DNA of 64,000 nucleotides. Origin: Himantopus leucocephalus (Eukaryota > Chordata > Aves > Charadriiformes > Recurvirostridae). Under the pieces are notes generated by a model, which was not told where the DNA came from, ran no database searches, and worked only from the letters and a program-made list of their open reading frames with translations. The stretch spans positions 11,615,105-11,679,104 of the forward strand of contig RSEF01000020.1 of assembly GCA_003993805.1 (NCBI GenBank), in the 5' to 3' direction. Each line of letters begins with the position of its first letter. Within the stretch, counting starts at the first letter, position 1. A program made the position numbers and the translations under genes. Shown here one piece after another: positions 26,180-38,200 of the stretch.

Positions 26180-29100
26180 CTGTTCAAAACACAAATGGAG
26201 AATGTAAGGTAATAAATAGCCCATTTATTCTAAAGTACCAAGATTCAGATCCCCCCAGGATTTAGTACCCATGGTCCCTTAATTGCCCATCTGCATCTGA
26301 ACCAAAGAGCTTTAAGAAACAGTACAAGCATTATCCTTGATGTACCAAAAAAAGTACAAATTTAATTTTTGTAATCAGTGGAAGTTAATTTCTTAAATCT
26401 CATGTCAAGCAGCCTAAATGAAGATCCTCAAGAGCTGGCTTTCGTCATTCATGTATTTATGTTGAGCTCTAACAGAAGAGAAAATTTAAGTTTATTTATC
26501 CCAGATTGTAACAAGAACTCTGTATCAAGGCTTCTGGCAACCCCATGCCTGCACCCTGTTCTGTATGCTTGCCACCTAGGGGATTATTTTGCCTAATTTG
26601 ACTTTTACAGAGAATGTGACTATTAATTCCATTATATTTTCTATTGTGAAAATGCACAGATTGCAAAATTAGCTGCCAAGACTAAAATGCAAAAGACCAG
26701 GGGAGGAGGACAGAGCAGGCAGTCCAGAGAGGATTGATTTTAATATGGGTAGGCAGATTAAATTTTTGATTTACCTTTGTGCTCAGCAGCTGCTGTTGCT
26801 TCAGATCTCATAGCTGCTCCTATAAATATGCCATGCTGCCAGTTAAAGGCCTCATATACGAGAGGCACTCCTGTAAAGAACAAAATCACTCAGTAATTAG
26901 AGGTCCAGAAACATTTTTATAACAGGTTTTGCTACCTGAGATACTGCTGAATGCATGTTACTTTATAATGTATGCTAATTTTTCCGGTTTTTTTAATCCG
27001 TTCATTTCCTGCCCTCTTATAGCAAATAAGTTTATATGAATGTTTTCAAAACTGGCTACTGATTACTGAACGCATCCAGGTTTAGTAGCTCAGAGGGAGA
27101 TATCTGAGACCTTAGAATCCCCAGCAGATTTTACTGGAAATAGAGCCTGGTCCTGTGGTTGTGATATTAGACTCAGACCTAGCATTACTTCTATTTCTTT
27201 TCCAACTTTAGGGGACCTTTAACGGATCAATTTATTTTACTTCCTTTTCTGGAAACTGGTTCATTTCTCTAACCATTTCCCATCTGAACTAATTAAACTG
27301 CAAGCAAATTGAGACGAGTATAGCAATTTTCTATGTGTCTATGCATTACTCAGCTTAGTGGGTCCTGATCTCTCTCCAGCCCTTTATTATTATTACCTGT
27401 TTTGTGTTAACATTTCACAATTCAGATGCTGAAGTATCAGTGGCTCTGTGTGTGTATGTCAAAGGCTAACACGGAGAAGTTAGACTAACATGGTTATTTT
27501 CTTGCTTTTGCAGCTGTGAAAGCAAAACCTGAGTCTATGTCCAGCTGTGTTTCAACCCTTCTGTGGTCAGCCCTTCAGCCTTGATACACGGCTGCTGTAT
27601 CTCTTACCAGCAGGTCTGCGGCCTCCAAATATTATCCCTTCAATGGGCACACCTTCAGGCGATTCCCATGCAGGGTCCATGATTGGGCACTGGCTGGCCG
27701 GACTGCAGAATCTTGAGTTGGGATGAGCACAAGGTTCCCCTGTGTAGAATACAATGAGAAGGTCATAATGGCAGAATTAACTTGAATTCAGCAGACAAAG
27801 CCAAGAGAGACTGTGGAGTGGGCCAAGTTACCTTTATCTGGGGTCCAATTCTTGTTCTTCCATGAAGTCAGTGTTACTCCTGGTGTTAATGGCTCATCAA
27901 GGCCTTCCCAATAGACACCTCCATCACTGGTTTCTGCTACATTGGTAAAGATGGTGTTCTTGAATATGGTTTTAATAGCATTGGGGTTTGTTTTGACTGA
28001 CGTTCCAGGGGCGACACCAAAAAAGCCATTTTCTGGATTGATTGCCCTTAAGTTGCCTGGAAGTTACATGTCAAAATATAAATAAATCAAACTGTTTTAA
28101 TTCTATCCAGAATTTTGTAGCATGTCTTGCTGCACCTAAAAGCAATCCGTACTGGACTGTTTAAACAATCCAATTTCAGTTCCATACCTTGTTCATCAAA
28201 TTTCATCCAGGCGATATCATCGCCCACACACTCAATTTTCCATCCTGGCAGGCTTGGGTTCATCATGGCCAAGTTAGTTTTTCCACATGCACTAGGGAAT
28301 GCTGCAGCAAAATACTTCTTTTCACCTTCTGGATTGGTAATACCCAGGATCTATTGAAAAATTAATGCAACTGTTAAATGCGATCTTTTTTCTTGCACTT
28401 TTCATTTTGAAGATTGTCTCCCAGCAAGTGGTAATGATAAAATATTTAATTATGCAAATTTGTTCCTACAAAAGAAGCACCACATAATACAGTTGACAAA
28501 TAATTCACACTGTACTTTATTAATCAAAAAGTCTACTCTTCTTGCCCTCAGAATATCTGTAAGTAGTTTTATTTTCTTTTTAAATGTCAGGTATGTATAT
28601 AATTCAAACATTTATTTTTATTTTGCCGATTAAAGATACACAGACTGTATACAGCTGTGTTTCTCAGCTGAGACAGAAGAAAACCAGGCAATATTCTTTT
28701 GGCTGCATGACTGGAGTGAAGTGAAAGCACTTCACGTATGGATACTTCTTCACTTCTCAGAGCGCATAGATATTTTTTCTGAGACTGTTCTCTTATGCAT
28801 TTTGAAATTCTTTTTTTCAGTGGTATTTACAGTGGTAGAATGTTTAAATGACAGCAGAAAGTAAATGCAGGAAGGGTACAAAGCAGAACTCATTTAGAAA
28901 ATCTAATATTTGCAAATTTTTGAGTGCATTAGACCTCTTTATAATACAAAAGACAATTTTCAAAACTTGCGTTAATCTTTCCCTGTTAGACTTGCAGGGA
29001 CAGTGTGGATTCCCAGTGATGACGTTTAGGCTCTGCTCAACTACATGGGTCTGCCTACAAGTAGCCACTGTCAGAAGTTCCAAATCTTTCTTGGTTTCTG

Positions 29101-32100
29101 ATTTTTACAGGTACTATTTTAAAATGTTTGGTACTTAACTTATTGATAGCAAGATGTGATGTATTTATGTTAAGCTAATTCAGGGTTTAATGGCTGTTCA
29201 AACATACATGATTTAATAGTTCTTACCAGCATGTGCTCAGCTAGCCAGCCCTCCTCTTTGGCAATTCTGCTGGCAATTCGGAGAGCAAAGCATTTTTTCC
29301 CCAGTAAGGAGTTTCCTCCGTAACCACTGCCAAATGAAATGATCTCTCTGCGATCCGGGAGATGGGCAATCAGCGTTAACTCCGGGTTGCATGGCCAGTT
29401 GTTGATTAATGGTTCTGCAGAACAGAATGTTGTACTCATGAATGCTGCAATTTCCATGCTGGATCACACTGTTGTTTTATCAGCATCAAGCCTCTGACAG
29501 CAACCCATACCAGATGCTTTAAAGGAAACACCCCCCTGTAATACCGGGGATAACAATCTCCTTTCCGTGAAGCTCTCATTGAGCTTTAATTCCTTTAATT
29601 GAGTTCTGAATCTAGTGCTGTTGCACAAACCACCCTGGTCTTCTACAGTGAGTGTCTCCCATGTGCCAAGAACACAGAGTCGGCTCTAAAACGCACCCCT
29701 GGGAATTTCCAGGGGTGACAATTTTTAGTGTCTCTTACCTTTTAGAGGTAGAGGACATCCAACTGAGTGAAGGCATTTTACAAAATCCCTGTTGCTCAGG
29801 GCTTTCAAAGCAGCTGTTCCCATCCGTGTCATGATCCTCATGCTGGCCACTACATACGGTGAATCTGTCAGCTCTATCCCAATCTTGGACAAAGGAGACT
29901 CAATAGGCCCCATGCTGAAGGGGATGACATACATTGTACGTCCTGGAAAACAGGGAGTAGCAAGATGTGGCAAAGAGCAAAACAAGGAACTTTTGAAATA
30001 GTCTTCACTAACATGGAGGTTTTCTCACTCGTTTAAAAGCTGTTTGTCTTGTGGGTGTTTCTGATGATGTTTAAAGAACTGTAGCTTTGTCTAATTGTAT
30101 AGCGAGAGATTTTATCTTAAATGCTGAAAGCAGCTGTTCTGACAAATTGTCTAGCCAGTAGTAAAGGTGGGTGGAGGCCAAGTTCTCTGTTGGTGTAAAT
30201 CGCTGAACTTGCAATTACTGGTGGGGATGGGTGTCCTCCATTCTCACCTTACTTCCTATCTGCTACTTAGTTGCTGGGTGATTTCCTGAAAAACAATCAC
30301 CCAAATTTTCCTACTTTACTTTGCCCCTTTTTTGGAAGAGAAGAATGACGGAAAGAGACTGAGGACTATCCTTGCACAAGCATTTGGATCTACAGTCAAG
30401 ATCCAGATGAAACCAACACAATGACTAATATCAGGGGTATAAACCTAAACTTTCAGCTAAAATCTTTCTTTAAAGATTACAGTAACTACTAGCAGTAGTG
30501 TCTCTGTAATCCTAGAAGTTCAATGTCAACTGTCCTTTTCTTGTCTACCTTGCATGCAGCCTGGGAACCTGGTATTGAAGGCTTTCTCAAAATCTTCTTC
30601 AGACATCCAGCGACCCAGCTGGCTAGTTCCAGTTTTAGGGATCGGAGTGGTATCTCTCTGTTCTTGAGTGATGATGACGGTTTTGCTCTCAATTCTTGCC
30701 ACATCTCTTGGATCAGTGAGTGCCAACCAGCTGCATTTCACCAAAAATCAGGAAATTAGACTGTAATTATCAATATAGCACTCTTTACCCTTCTGTGGGA
30801 CCGGTTTAGCACAAAACGGTACAATGCTTTGTAAGGCCAAAACTACAGTGACAGAGCCAGAACAACAATCTCAAAAATCAGTCAGATACATTCTCTCATA
30901 CAAATTGTTTCAAGACTTTCCAGTATGAATAACAAATTATATGGCCTAGAAAATTCTGGTTACACGTTAATCGTAGAATCATAGAATTGTTGAGGTTGGA
31001 AGGGACTTTTAAGATNNNNNNNNNNNNNNNNNNNNNNNNNNNNNNNNNNNNNNNNNNNNNNNNNNNNNNNNNNNNNNNNNNNNNNNNNNNNNNNNNNNNN
31101 NNNNNNNNNNNNNNNTCATATTCAGCCGGCTGTCCACCAACACCCCCAGGTCCCTTTCCGCCGGGCAGCTTTTGAGCCACTCTGCCCCATACTACTCCTT
31201 TGCCTCTTTTCTCAGTCTCTGTTGCTAACTTCCAGGAAAAAGGTAATCTTGTTTAATTCTCATTCTCATCACTGTGAAGTTGTTTTGCATGGGGACCACA
31301 AAACGATGCCTCAAGCAATGTGGATGCGAAGCAAGTACTTTAAGTGTTGGTATAACTGCCTGTGGGATCAGAATCCAGCTTCATGGATTGGCATAGTCCT
31401 TTAAGTTAGAGGCATCACAAAAGAAATACTGAGTATAAGCATGATCATAGAAAGTGAAGGAGTTTATTAAAAGGAGCTTCTTTTGCCCCACTAAAGAATT
31501 TTTGCCATCTATTTACAATAGAGAGGATTGTTTTACATCTTCACCTCTGCATAGAAATTTTCTACGAGTATAAAAATGTTCTAGTTAGGCTGTCATAACC
31601 ATCATCACTACAGCTAAGCATATAATTAACAATGAATAATTTATCTGGTGAATCTTGCCCTTTTCTCTCCCAAATAGCCTGCAAACAGATTGCCAAATTC
31701 CTGCACTCAGTTATTCAAGAGTCTTTGCGGATTTCTTCCATGAAGATGACTATGTACTTGTTGTTAATAGTCTCCTTTCATGTTGGGTTAGTTGGGAGAG
31801 ATGATGAAACATTTGAAAAAAAAGTATTTGCTGAATACATTACAGTCAAAGCTCATCAGCACGATATGAATAATGCCTGTACTGAATAATATTTGAACAC
31901 CCACAGAGCTATTTGAATGTCACAAAAAAGTATTTGGTGAATAAACTAATTGACTAAAATAGTAGAATTCTTCAAAAGATGTATTTGCTAAATAATATTT
32001 AGCCATTCCTAATGATTAGTTACATACGTCTCATGATATTATTTCAGTTCCCTGATATAACTAATCAATAGAGACAATGTACAGTTGATAGTCCAATAAT

Positions 32101-32511
32101 ATGCTTTACGTTAATTTTTAGAGGAAAAAGTTTGCTTTTCCTGAGTATTTCACCTATGTAAGATACAGTGCCAAAATGTTCCTGGAAAGCTAATATTGAA
32201 GAGTTATAAGCAGTTTTAAAAGTAAACAGGATAGAAAATGCATATTGCAATTCTGAGTTCATACTTGACTTCCTTCAGGCTACTCACCAGTTCTCATACT
32301 TGCTCAGCTTCTTGATTGTGCCTTGTTCTGCCATTATGTCCAGAATTTTTTTGTTTTCTTCTTCCGAGCCATCACAGATATGAATGTTCTCAGGCTGGCA
32401 GAGCTTGGCATTACTTTCAATGAAATCCCTCGCTTCTGGAGGCAGGCTCTGCAAATCCCCCTGGACAACCTTGGGCATGACGTTTACCTCGGCTTTCAAC
32501 TGCGGGGGCAT
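25725..32511 (-). CDS. PCK1: PCK1: cytosolic phosphoenolpyruvate carboxykinase (GTP), complete, 9 coding exons
   Basis: The enzyme converts oxaloacetate and GTP to phosphoenolpyruvate, GDP and CO2, the committed step of gluconeogenesis in the cytosol of liver and kidney. Coding exons (minus strand): 32511-32288, 30730-30549, 29942-29739, 29414-29227, 28350-28188, 28056-27832, 27739-27608, 26870-26775, 26179-25725. All introns are GT-AG and all phases match, giving 1,869 nt, or 622 residues plus stop, the usual vertebrate length. Visible motifs: the P-loop PSACGKTN with Cys288 and Lys290, the metal-binding VGDD with Asp311, Arg405 in PNSRF, and the guanine-pocket aromatics Phe517, Phe525 and Tyr530 (Phe in the human protein as I recall it). 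The ATG has A at -3. A non-coding first exon and an inducible-type promoter lie upstream. I see no lesion, so this is probably a working gene. The mitochondrial paralogue PCK2 is unlikely, because there is no transit peptide and the C-terminus is PCK1-like. Confidence 0.97.
26775..26870 (-). CDS. PCK1: PCK1 exon 9
   Basis: 96 nt between acceptor ctttacag and donor gtaaatc. It encodes residues 440-472, including the flexible lid segment [14 protein letters not shown], which closes over the active site. Confidence 0.95.
27608..27739 (-). CDS. PCK1: PCK1 exon 8
   Basis: 132 nt between acceptor tctacacag and donor gtaagag. It encodes residues 396-440, including [15 protein letters not shown] with catalytic Arg405, and [16 protein letters not shown]. 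Confidence 0.95.
27832..28056 (-). CDS. PCK1: PCK1 exon 7
   Basis: 225 nt between acceptor acttccag and donor gtaact. It encodes residues 321-396, including [14 protein letters not shown] and [17 protein letters not shown], which form part of the nucleotide and substrate cleft. Confidence 0.95.
28188..28350 (-). CDS. PCK1: PCK1 exon 6 (P-loop and metal site)
   Basis: 163 nt between acceptor tttcaatag and donor gtatgg. It encodes residues 267-321. It holds the mobile P-loop with the reactive Cys288 and the catalytic Lys290, and the [10 protein letters not shown] motif with Asp310 and Asp311. Confidence 0.96.
29227..29414 (-). CDS. PCK1: PCK1 exon 5
   Basis: 188 nt between acceptor ttctgcag and donor gtaaga. 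It encodes residues 204-266, including the substrate-contacting segment [19 protein letters not shown]. That segment holds Tyr235 and Lys244, and His264 in EHML follows; Lys244 and His264 are manganese ligands. Confidence 0.95.
29739..29942 (-). CDS. PCK1: PCK1 exon 4
   Basis: 204 nt between acceptor ttttccag and donor gtaagaga. It encodes residues 136-204, including [13 protein letters not shown] and [15 protein letters not shown]. The segment after TRMGTAAL is the least like the human protein. Confidence 0.95.
30549..30730 (-). CDS. PCK1: PCK1 exon 3
   Basis: 182 nt between acceptor aaatgcag and donor gtagac. It encodes residues 75-136, including [16 protein letters not shown] and [15 protein letters not shown]. 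Arg87 in DPRDVAR is the substrate-binding arginine of the family. Confidence 0.95.
30970..31190 (-). mobile_element. CR1 LINE fragment in PCK1 intron 2, interrupted by an assembly gap
   Basis: The left flank (TAGAATCATAGAATTG, then GAGGTTGGAAGGGAC) is the reverse complement of the avian CR1 3' tail. The right flank (CCACCAACACCCCCAGG and following) is antisense to the 3' part of the CR1 reverse-transcriptase ORF. The orientation is therefore minus, the same as PCK1. Internal sequence is missing across exactly 100 N at 31016-31115, so the true element is probably longer than shown. Confidence 0.85.
31016..31115. other. assembly gap, 100 N
   Basis: A run of exactly 100 N, the usual placeholder for a gap of unknown size. 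It lies inside a CR1 copy, so repeat collapse is the likely cause. It is intronic and affects no PCK1 exon. Confidence 0.95.
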
Positions 32512-32562
32512 TATTGAACCCGTAGTGGATCTTGTTGATGGCTTTGAAATACTGCTCACAAT
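32288..32562 (-). CDS. PCK1: PCK1 exon 2 (first coding exon)
   Basis: The acceptor ends at 32563 (gattttag) and the donor is gtgagta. The ATG is at 32511-32509, and 32562-32512 is 5' UTR. It encodes residues 1-74 plus two bases of Cys75, starting MPPQLKAEV. The stretch [16 protein letters not shown] matches the conserved N-terminal lobe of vertebrate PCK1. I chose this ATG because it aligns with the family start. Confidence 0.93.
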
Positions 32563-32747
32563 CTAAAATCAAATATATTGGGTGTGTTAGCATACTATGA
32601 CATCCTAACCAGCATCAATAAGCCTTCCTAACAATGTATAACCCAAAGGTAGAATTTGTAAGATGTGTACTTCAGCTTTAAAATCAATATCGAGAATGTG
32701 GATCACTGGTAATTTCAAGCTGGAAAAATAGAGGCTATTCTACTTAC

Positions 32748-32842
32748 TGTCTTTAGAAGATTGAGTTGGATGTCAGTGAGGATTCTGCTGTCCCTTTCAG
32801 TTGATTTGGTTTCACTTGCTTTGGAGTACTCTTGCGATCACT
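32748..32842 (-). other. PCK1: PCK1 non-coding exon 1 (5' UTR)
   Basis: The low-coordinate end is a GT donor (gtaagta, read on the minus strand, at 32747-32741). The high-coordinate end is inferred from the TATA box about 30 bases upstream. No ATG-initiated frame runs from it into PCK1, so it is untranslated, as in other vertebrate PCK1 genes. It splices to the exon starting at 32562. The transcription start is approximate. Confidence 0.7.
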
Positions 32843-32867
32843 GCTTTCCAAGGAAGCACCCTCCTTC

Positions 32868-32877
32868 CTTAAATATT
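32868..32877 (-). promoter_or_regulatory. PCK1 TATA box
   Basis: On the minus strand the sequence reads AATATTTAAG, followed by a purine-rich GGAAGGAGGG stretch. As I recall, the rat PCK1 core promoter similarly has TATTTAAAG followed by GAGGAGGG. It lies about 30 bases upstream of the inferred exon 1. Confidence 0.75.
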
Positions 32878-32926
32878 CTTTGTGGTACTGTCCATCCCAC
32901 TAGGTGAGGTGACAGAGGCTCGTCCT

Positions 32927-32934
32927 TTACGTCA
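32927..32934 (-). promoter_or_regulatory. PCK1 cAMP response element
   Basis: The minus strand reads TGACGTAA, the CRE variant known from mammalian PCK1 promoters. Its centre is about 58 bases upstream of the TATA box centre, close to the rat spacing as I recall it. It would bind CREB and C/EBP proteins and give glucagon and cAMP induction. Binding is inferred from the motif and its position, not shown. Confidence 0.8.
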
Positions 32935-33009
32935 CCACTGGATGTGTCTTGGGACAGTGCCACTGACATTGTCATCATGCAGAATTGTCAACAAAGCAGC
33001 CCTAACAAG

Positions 33010-33022
33010 GTAATCATTTAAC
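33010..33022 (-). promoter_or_regulatory. possible HNF1 site upstream of PCK1
   Basis: The minus strand reads GTTAAATGATTAC, close to the palindromic HNF1 consensus GTTAATNATTAAC. It lies about 170 bases upstream of the inferred start site. Mammalian PCK1 promoters carry an HNF1 element in a comparable position that supports kidney expression. This is a motif match only. Confidence 0.45.
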
Positions 33023-35227
33023 AGGTTTGATTAATGAATGCTGAAAGCAGTGACTCTTAGCCCCCGGGTTTGCTGTTTTGAAGCAGTTACAAAATGTAGC
33101 AGTTTAACCAAACTTTGATCCAATTTGGCTTTGAAACCAAAAGCGTGGTAAGTACTCTGTGTGTGGGTAAGGTTGAGTACAAAGAGTATCTGGAACTGGG
33201 AGCACGGGGGTCGTCCAGGCAAAGCAGAGTTGTCACATTTGGTAGGCAGATGCTCGCTAGTTGGCTGTGAAGTGGAGGCTCGTCCAAGGTGTGTTTACTC
33301 ACCTTGGGAACATTGCTTGATCCGGGAATAAAGTTCAAGAGTGAGCACTGACAAGCCTGAATAGCTTCTACAGACACCTGCCTGTAGGCCTTATTTTTGT
33401 CTATGCAATTCTGAAAAAATAAGCAATGTAAATCTAAATGTTGGGTTTCCTTCAGAGAAAGTTTTTGCTTATGGCTTGCTTTAGGCTCTTGCAAACTGAA
33501 CAATTATTTTCTATTGCTACAAGCTCAGAAGAGGCAGATGAGCAACTGTCTCAGTAATTAATCCCCTCCTTCAAATGCTATGTTTTATTATACTGGGAGT
33601 CCTATGGGGGTCATAAAATATTAACCCATCTTTAAATTAGTACTCGAAGAAAAGGCACAAAACTGCTCAGGAATGTGGCTGCACACTTTGTTATGTGTGT
33701 GAAGTGCACTGTATGCATATGTACATATACAGACAGGTATACGCATCTGTATCTGTTGTGGCAGTATGTGATACCAACAGCCACTACTACTCTTATAATT
33801 CTGAGGGTGAGAACGTGACCTCACACACTTGAGGTCTTGGTTCTAACTGTTCCTGCCTGCTTGTCTGTCTGTCAGCTCTTCACCTTCTCCATTTTAGACC
33901 ATCATGCTCATAAAGAAAGGTCCATTTGTCCATGCAGTCTGCGTGTGTGAAGACTGAAGTTGGTGCAGTCAATGAGATGTTTCCAGCAAGGCTTTTGCCA
34001 AGGCAGCCAGCGGTAATTTGCAAGCCCTGAACAGCCAGGTCTGGCAGAGCAGCACGGATCAGGATTGCAGCTCGCCTTCCTGGCCTGCACGGAGCTAAAT
34101 CTCATACTGCAGGAACACTTCCCCTGGGACTGTATCCTCTATCTCTCCTGCAAAGCTTTTTATTATGTTTTGTAAACGTGAAGAAAATAGTGAAGTAAGA
34201 GGAGGTGTCCTTGATGCACTGCAAGGTCAAACATTCCTGAAAAAGAAAACAAAAATCAGGTAGGATAAGAGGTGCTAAAGACTGCTGCAGACGGCACTCT
34301 GCTGTAAGAAAAGGTAAAATGAAAGACAATTTAATAATGACAGTGGTGGTGTTTATCTTTGGAGTCCACATACTGTGGTGCTGGTGAACCTGATCAGAAA
34401 TATTTTGTGAACAGTTTTCTTTTTAAAACATGATTAAGTACTTCATTAAAAATAAAATGGGGCATAATCTTCAGTAATACTAAGCAGACCCCTTTTTCAG
34501 TGAAGTACAAAAAGAGTGAGTCCTTTCTGCTGGCCAGAGAAGTCATTATACACAAAAATAACAACTGAGCAATGCTTCAGTTGTCAGAAAAAAGGGAGTG
34601 GACCAGAAAATTATCATATTGCAGCACAAGTAAAGTCAGAATAAAAGCTTAAAATCAACAGTGTAAGACAGCAGGATTAGTTCTAGTGTGTCTTCAGTTT
34701 TGAGCAGAGGAAAAAATCCCCAAACTCGGAGCATTAGTTTCTGCCAATTAAATTATAGTCAGGCAGGTGTTGTGCAATTTTTTCTCACACTGCAATCCTA
34801 ACCTCCCACAATCTTGCTACACAAACTGTGGGCGTCTTTTGAGAAGACACTAAATATGCCAAATTGGTGGCACTGTGTTACAAACATATGTCCGTTAAGG
34901 ATTCCAAATGTTTTTCATGTGTGATGGCAGCAGGGCTTGAGTGGAGATGTCCACTGGAAATTCTAGACACTTAAGCATCAAATTACTGGTATTTAGGTAA
35001 CACCTCCCATCAGAGGATCTCAAAGCATATCACAAACACACAGTAAGCCTCAAGCCCATATATAAAATACACATAGTATTTGGTGCAATGAAATAACTGG
35101 AGCATATGCAAATCAGGGCCAAGATTTTTTCAAGAATCTTCTCATTTAGAGATTGAGCTTTTAGATACCCAACAGCAGACATTACATGTTTACTCTGAAG
35201 GTACTGAATTCTCATAACTCCCAGCGG

Positions 35228-35229
<2 letters not shown>

Positions 35230-35263
<34 letters not shown>
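35230..35263. repeat. (CA)17 microsatellite
   Basis: Thirty-four bases of perfect CA dinucleotide repeat in the PCK1-CTCFL intergenic region. It is followed by A-rich sequence with CCACC interruptions. Confidence 0.97.
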
Positions 35264-35267
<4 letters not shown>

Positions 35268-38200
35268 AACCCACCACCAAAAAAACCCCAACCTAACAGA
35301 AGTAGCATCTCCAATGGCTCAGTTACAGTGGTCTTGATGTGCTCACCCAATACCAGTGTGTGCTGCTGTTCACCATGTATGTATCTGCCTTCTGGATTCA
35401 GTGAGCTGGGAGATCTCACTAGGGAGCAACATGGGAGGTGGTATGGGGACAATGTAAGGTCTTTTTTTTAAAAAAATAATTCTTGAATGTAGAGTTTATT
35501 TTCCATTTAAATGAGAAATCTTTTTTAGTAGTAACTGTATTATAATACTCATCTGATAGCTGATACAATTTCTTCAGATTGAACTTTTTTTGGCACTTTT
35601 TCTCTGTGCTCCTTGACACTTGAATGTGATGCTCATCAGGTGTCTTCTTGGAAGCTGTCAAATTATTTAAATGAGTGTAAATCTGACATTTCTAGATGAT
35701 AGTGTTCAACAAGTGCCTTGAAAGGAATGTTTTCAGGATGTTTGCTTTGATGGACGCTATTCAGGGTGTTCAAAATAGAGATTTTGAGCACTTTGACTTT
35801 TACTGACTTACTGGAACTCAGTGCAATAAACGTAAACATCCTTAGATGCTCAGAAAAAGTGTCATAAGAAAGCTTAACTCATTGCTACAGACGGAGGTGC
35901 AACAAAGCACTCTCAATGAGATCTAAAAGTTGTTAATGACATATAATAATACTCAGAAATTCTACTCCCCTCCCATTGCTAATTATCCTACATATTGTCA
36001 CCTCCAAAGAGTTTGTCACTTGGGTTTTTTGTTATAAAATTGTAGCTTTTTTAAAAGATTCTCTGAGCTATTCTACTAATAGAAGAACATTGCTGCTTGA
36101 TTGTTATTTTTGCTGTGAAGTTGTGCTCAGCTGACACTGAGCGTACTGCAATTGCTGCTGGACTGGGTGCTGCACAAGCCCAGATCCAAGGGGAGCCCTT
36201 GCAAGCGTACAGCTTACAAAGACCAGGGCAGGGACCGCTCCCTCAAGTTCCAGAAGAAAACATGAACTGTGCAGATTGCCTGCAGTTGCAAAAGAGCCTG
36301 TGACTGAGCCAAGTGTTTATTCCGGATCCTGCACAGCCTTCTGTGATATTTCTGCCTCACAGCCCCTTTTCATACAGGCAGTTCTTCAGCACTGACCCAG
36401 CTGCAGGAGGTCTGGAGGCTCTGGCCACACGTGCTGCACACTCCTCTCCTCGTGCGCTGCGTGAACTGTGAGACCGAGCCTCTGGGACCAGGCAGAACAG
36501 ACAGCAGCAAACTGGGAGCACAGTGCTTCCCTTCTTACCTCCCTCTCTCAAGTATTTGTCTTGGGCAGATTGTAAGGTATAACATTTGTGGATCACTAAG
36601 GTGATGTAACTTTTTTGCGTGTCTTCAAGTGGCTTGTTCTGATAGCAGAGGAATGAGAAAGGGGAAAATAAGACCCAGATTTATCATGATTAGACTGCAC
36701 TTTGATAAGCCCGTCCAGCGTTTTCATCTTGACAACAGGCATGCTAAAACTTCTCAATACAAATGGAAGTAAATCTCAGCAGAGGGGAATGTGTTAGTGT
36801 GTGTTTATGTTCTCTGGTGAAAGTCACCAGCCTCAGATGCTTAGTGATCGACCCTGGGCTGTATTTTAGGGAAAGTCCTGGCTGTGCCACAGTCCATGCT
36901 GAGGCTGACATTACACCACTTCAACTGACTTTACCTTAGCCAGCACAAGGTTGATAAGAACATGACTATGATTTTTGCATGGTTACCGTGGTTTTTTTTG
37001 GTTGGACAAACAGCCAAGAGAGAAGGGGACAAACTGTACTAAACAGAGTGGAAAACAGCATAAGCTTGTGTGTTTCCCATCACCTATTTAGCATCTGCTC
37101 TGCTCAGTCATACAAAGCCCAGATGGCATCGAGATTCGTCTTTGCAAATAAAAATGGTGACCCTTGCTGGAGCGAAATCTGTTTATCACAGAGCTGTGTG
37201 TCTGCAGCTGTCAAGGGCTCCCTGCTTCCTACCTTTGGAGGGCCTAAATGGCAAACCCTTGCACACAGGTTCAGGCAGCAGCAGATGTTTCAACCTCTTG
37301 CACAAGAGCAGTCTTCTGTCTTCCTGCTGGTAACTTGGGTGCTGCTAACTGTGCTCTTTTACAGAGACTTCAACTCCTTAGGCCTTAAGAAATGACATAG
37401 TAGCACCTTTTAAAATTTAAACAGGTTTATTTTTTTCCAGGATGAGAGAACCCTGTCTCCTCTTGCTCTTTCCTTTTGCATGCCATTCGTTATTTCTCTG
37501 GAATCCTTCACTTGCTAGCAGCACTCTGTTGTCAGTTGTCATTCCAGGGTCACACAGCTCTGTCCACCTGCCTGGCAATGTGTTTTTTCTCATTTATTTA
37601 AATACTTCTATTTACCTTTTGTTTTTCTTGTCACTTTTATCCCTTATTACATGCAGTCTGACCCACTGGAAACAGTTCTATATGTCCTTCATGAGCCAAC
37701 TTTAAAGAAGGATGACTCTAACCAGCAAGCGTGGGTGCAGATTCAGAAGGTTTAGGTTCCGTTTCTTCCTCTGGTATGGATTTACCATTTGACTTTGTAC
37801 ATGTAACTTTACAACCACAAGCTTTTATCCTCTCCATGGGAAGGGAGCTGGGAGGTGATAATGCCAATATCTCTCTGTTCTTGTGCATTCTTCCCAGTTT
37901 GGTAGATACTTCCCGGCCAGAGGAGTTTAAAACCTAATTAGAAAAGATCATTATCTCTTCTCATCTTTATATCTGTGCCACAGATAGTCCCTGCTGGGTC
38001 CTCTCTAGATTATTGTACTGCAAATAGTATGTTCTTATTTGAAATGAAAAACATTTACTATAACCTGTTTTCTCCTTTGATAGCAACACAAAAGCACCAT
38101 CTTGGGCTGAACCTTGTTTTCTGTTTCAAGTGAGATTTGTTCTATATTCTTCCCAGGAAAGTAACTTTGATGAATATTTCAAGCATTTTGTAACACTGGA

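Noticed and set aside
36097..36303. 68-codon plus-strand frame in the intergenic region.
   Set aside because: There is no similarity to any family I know, no matching exon neighbours and no promoter context.
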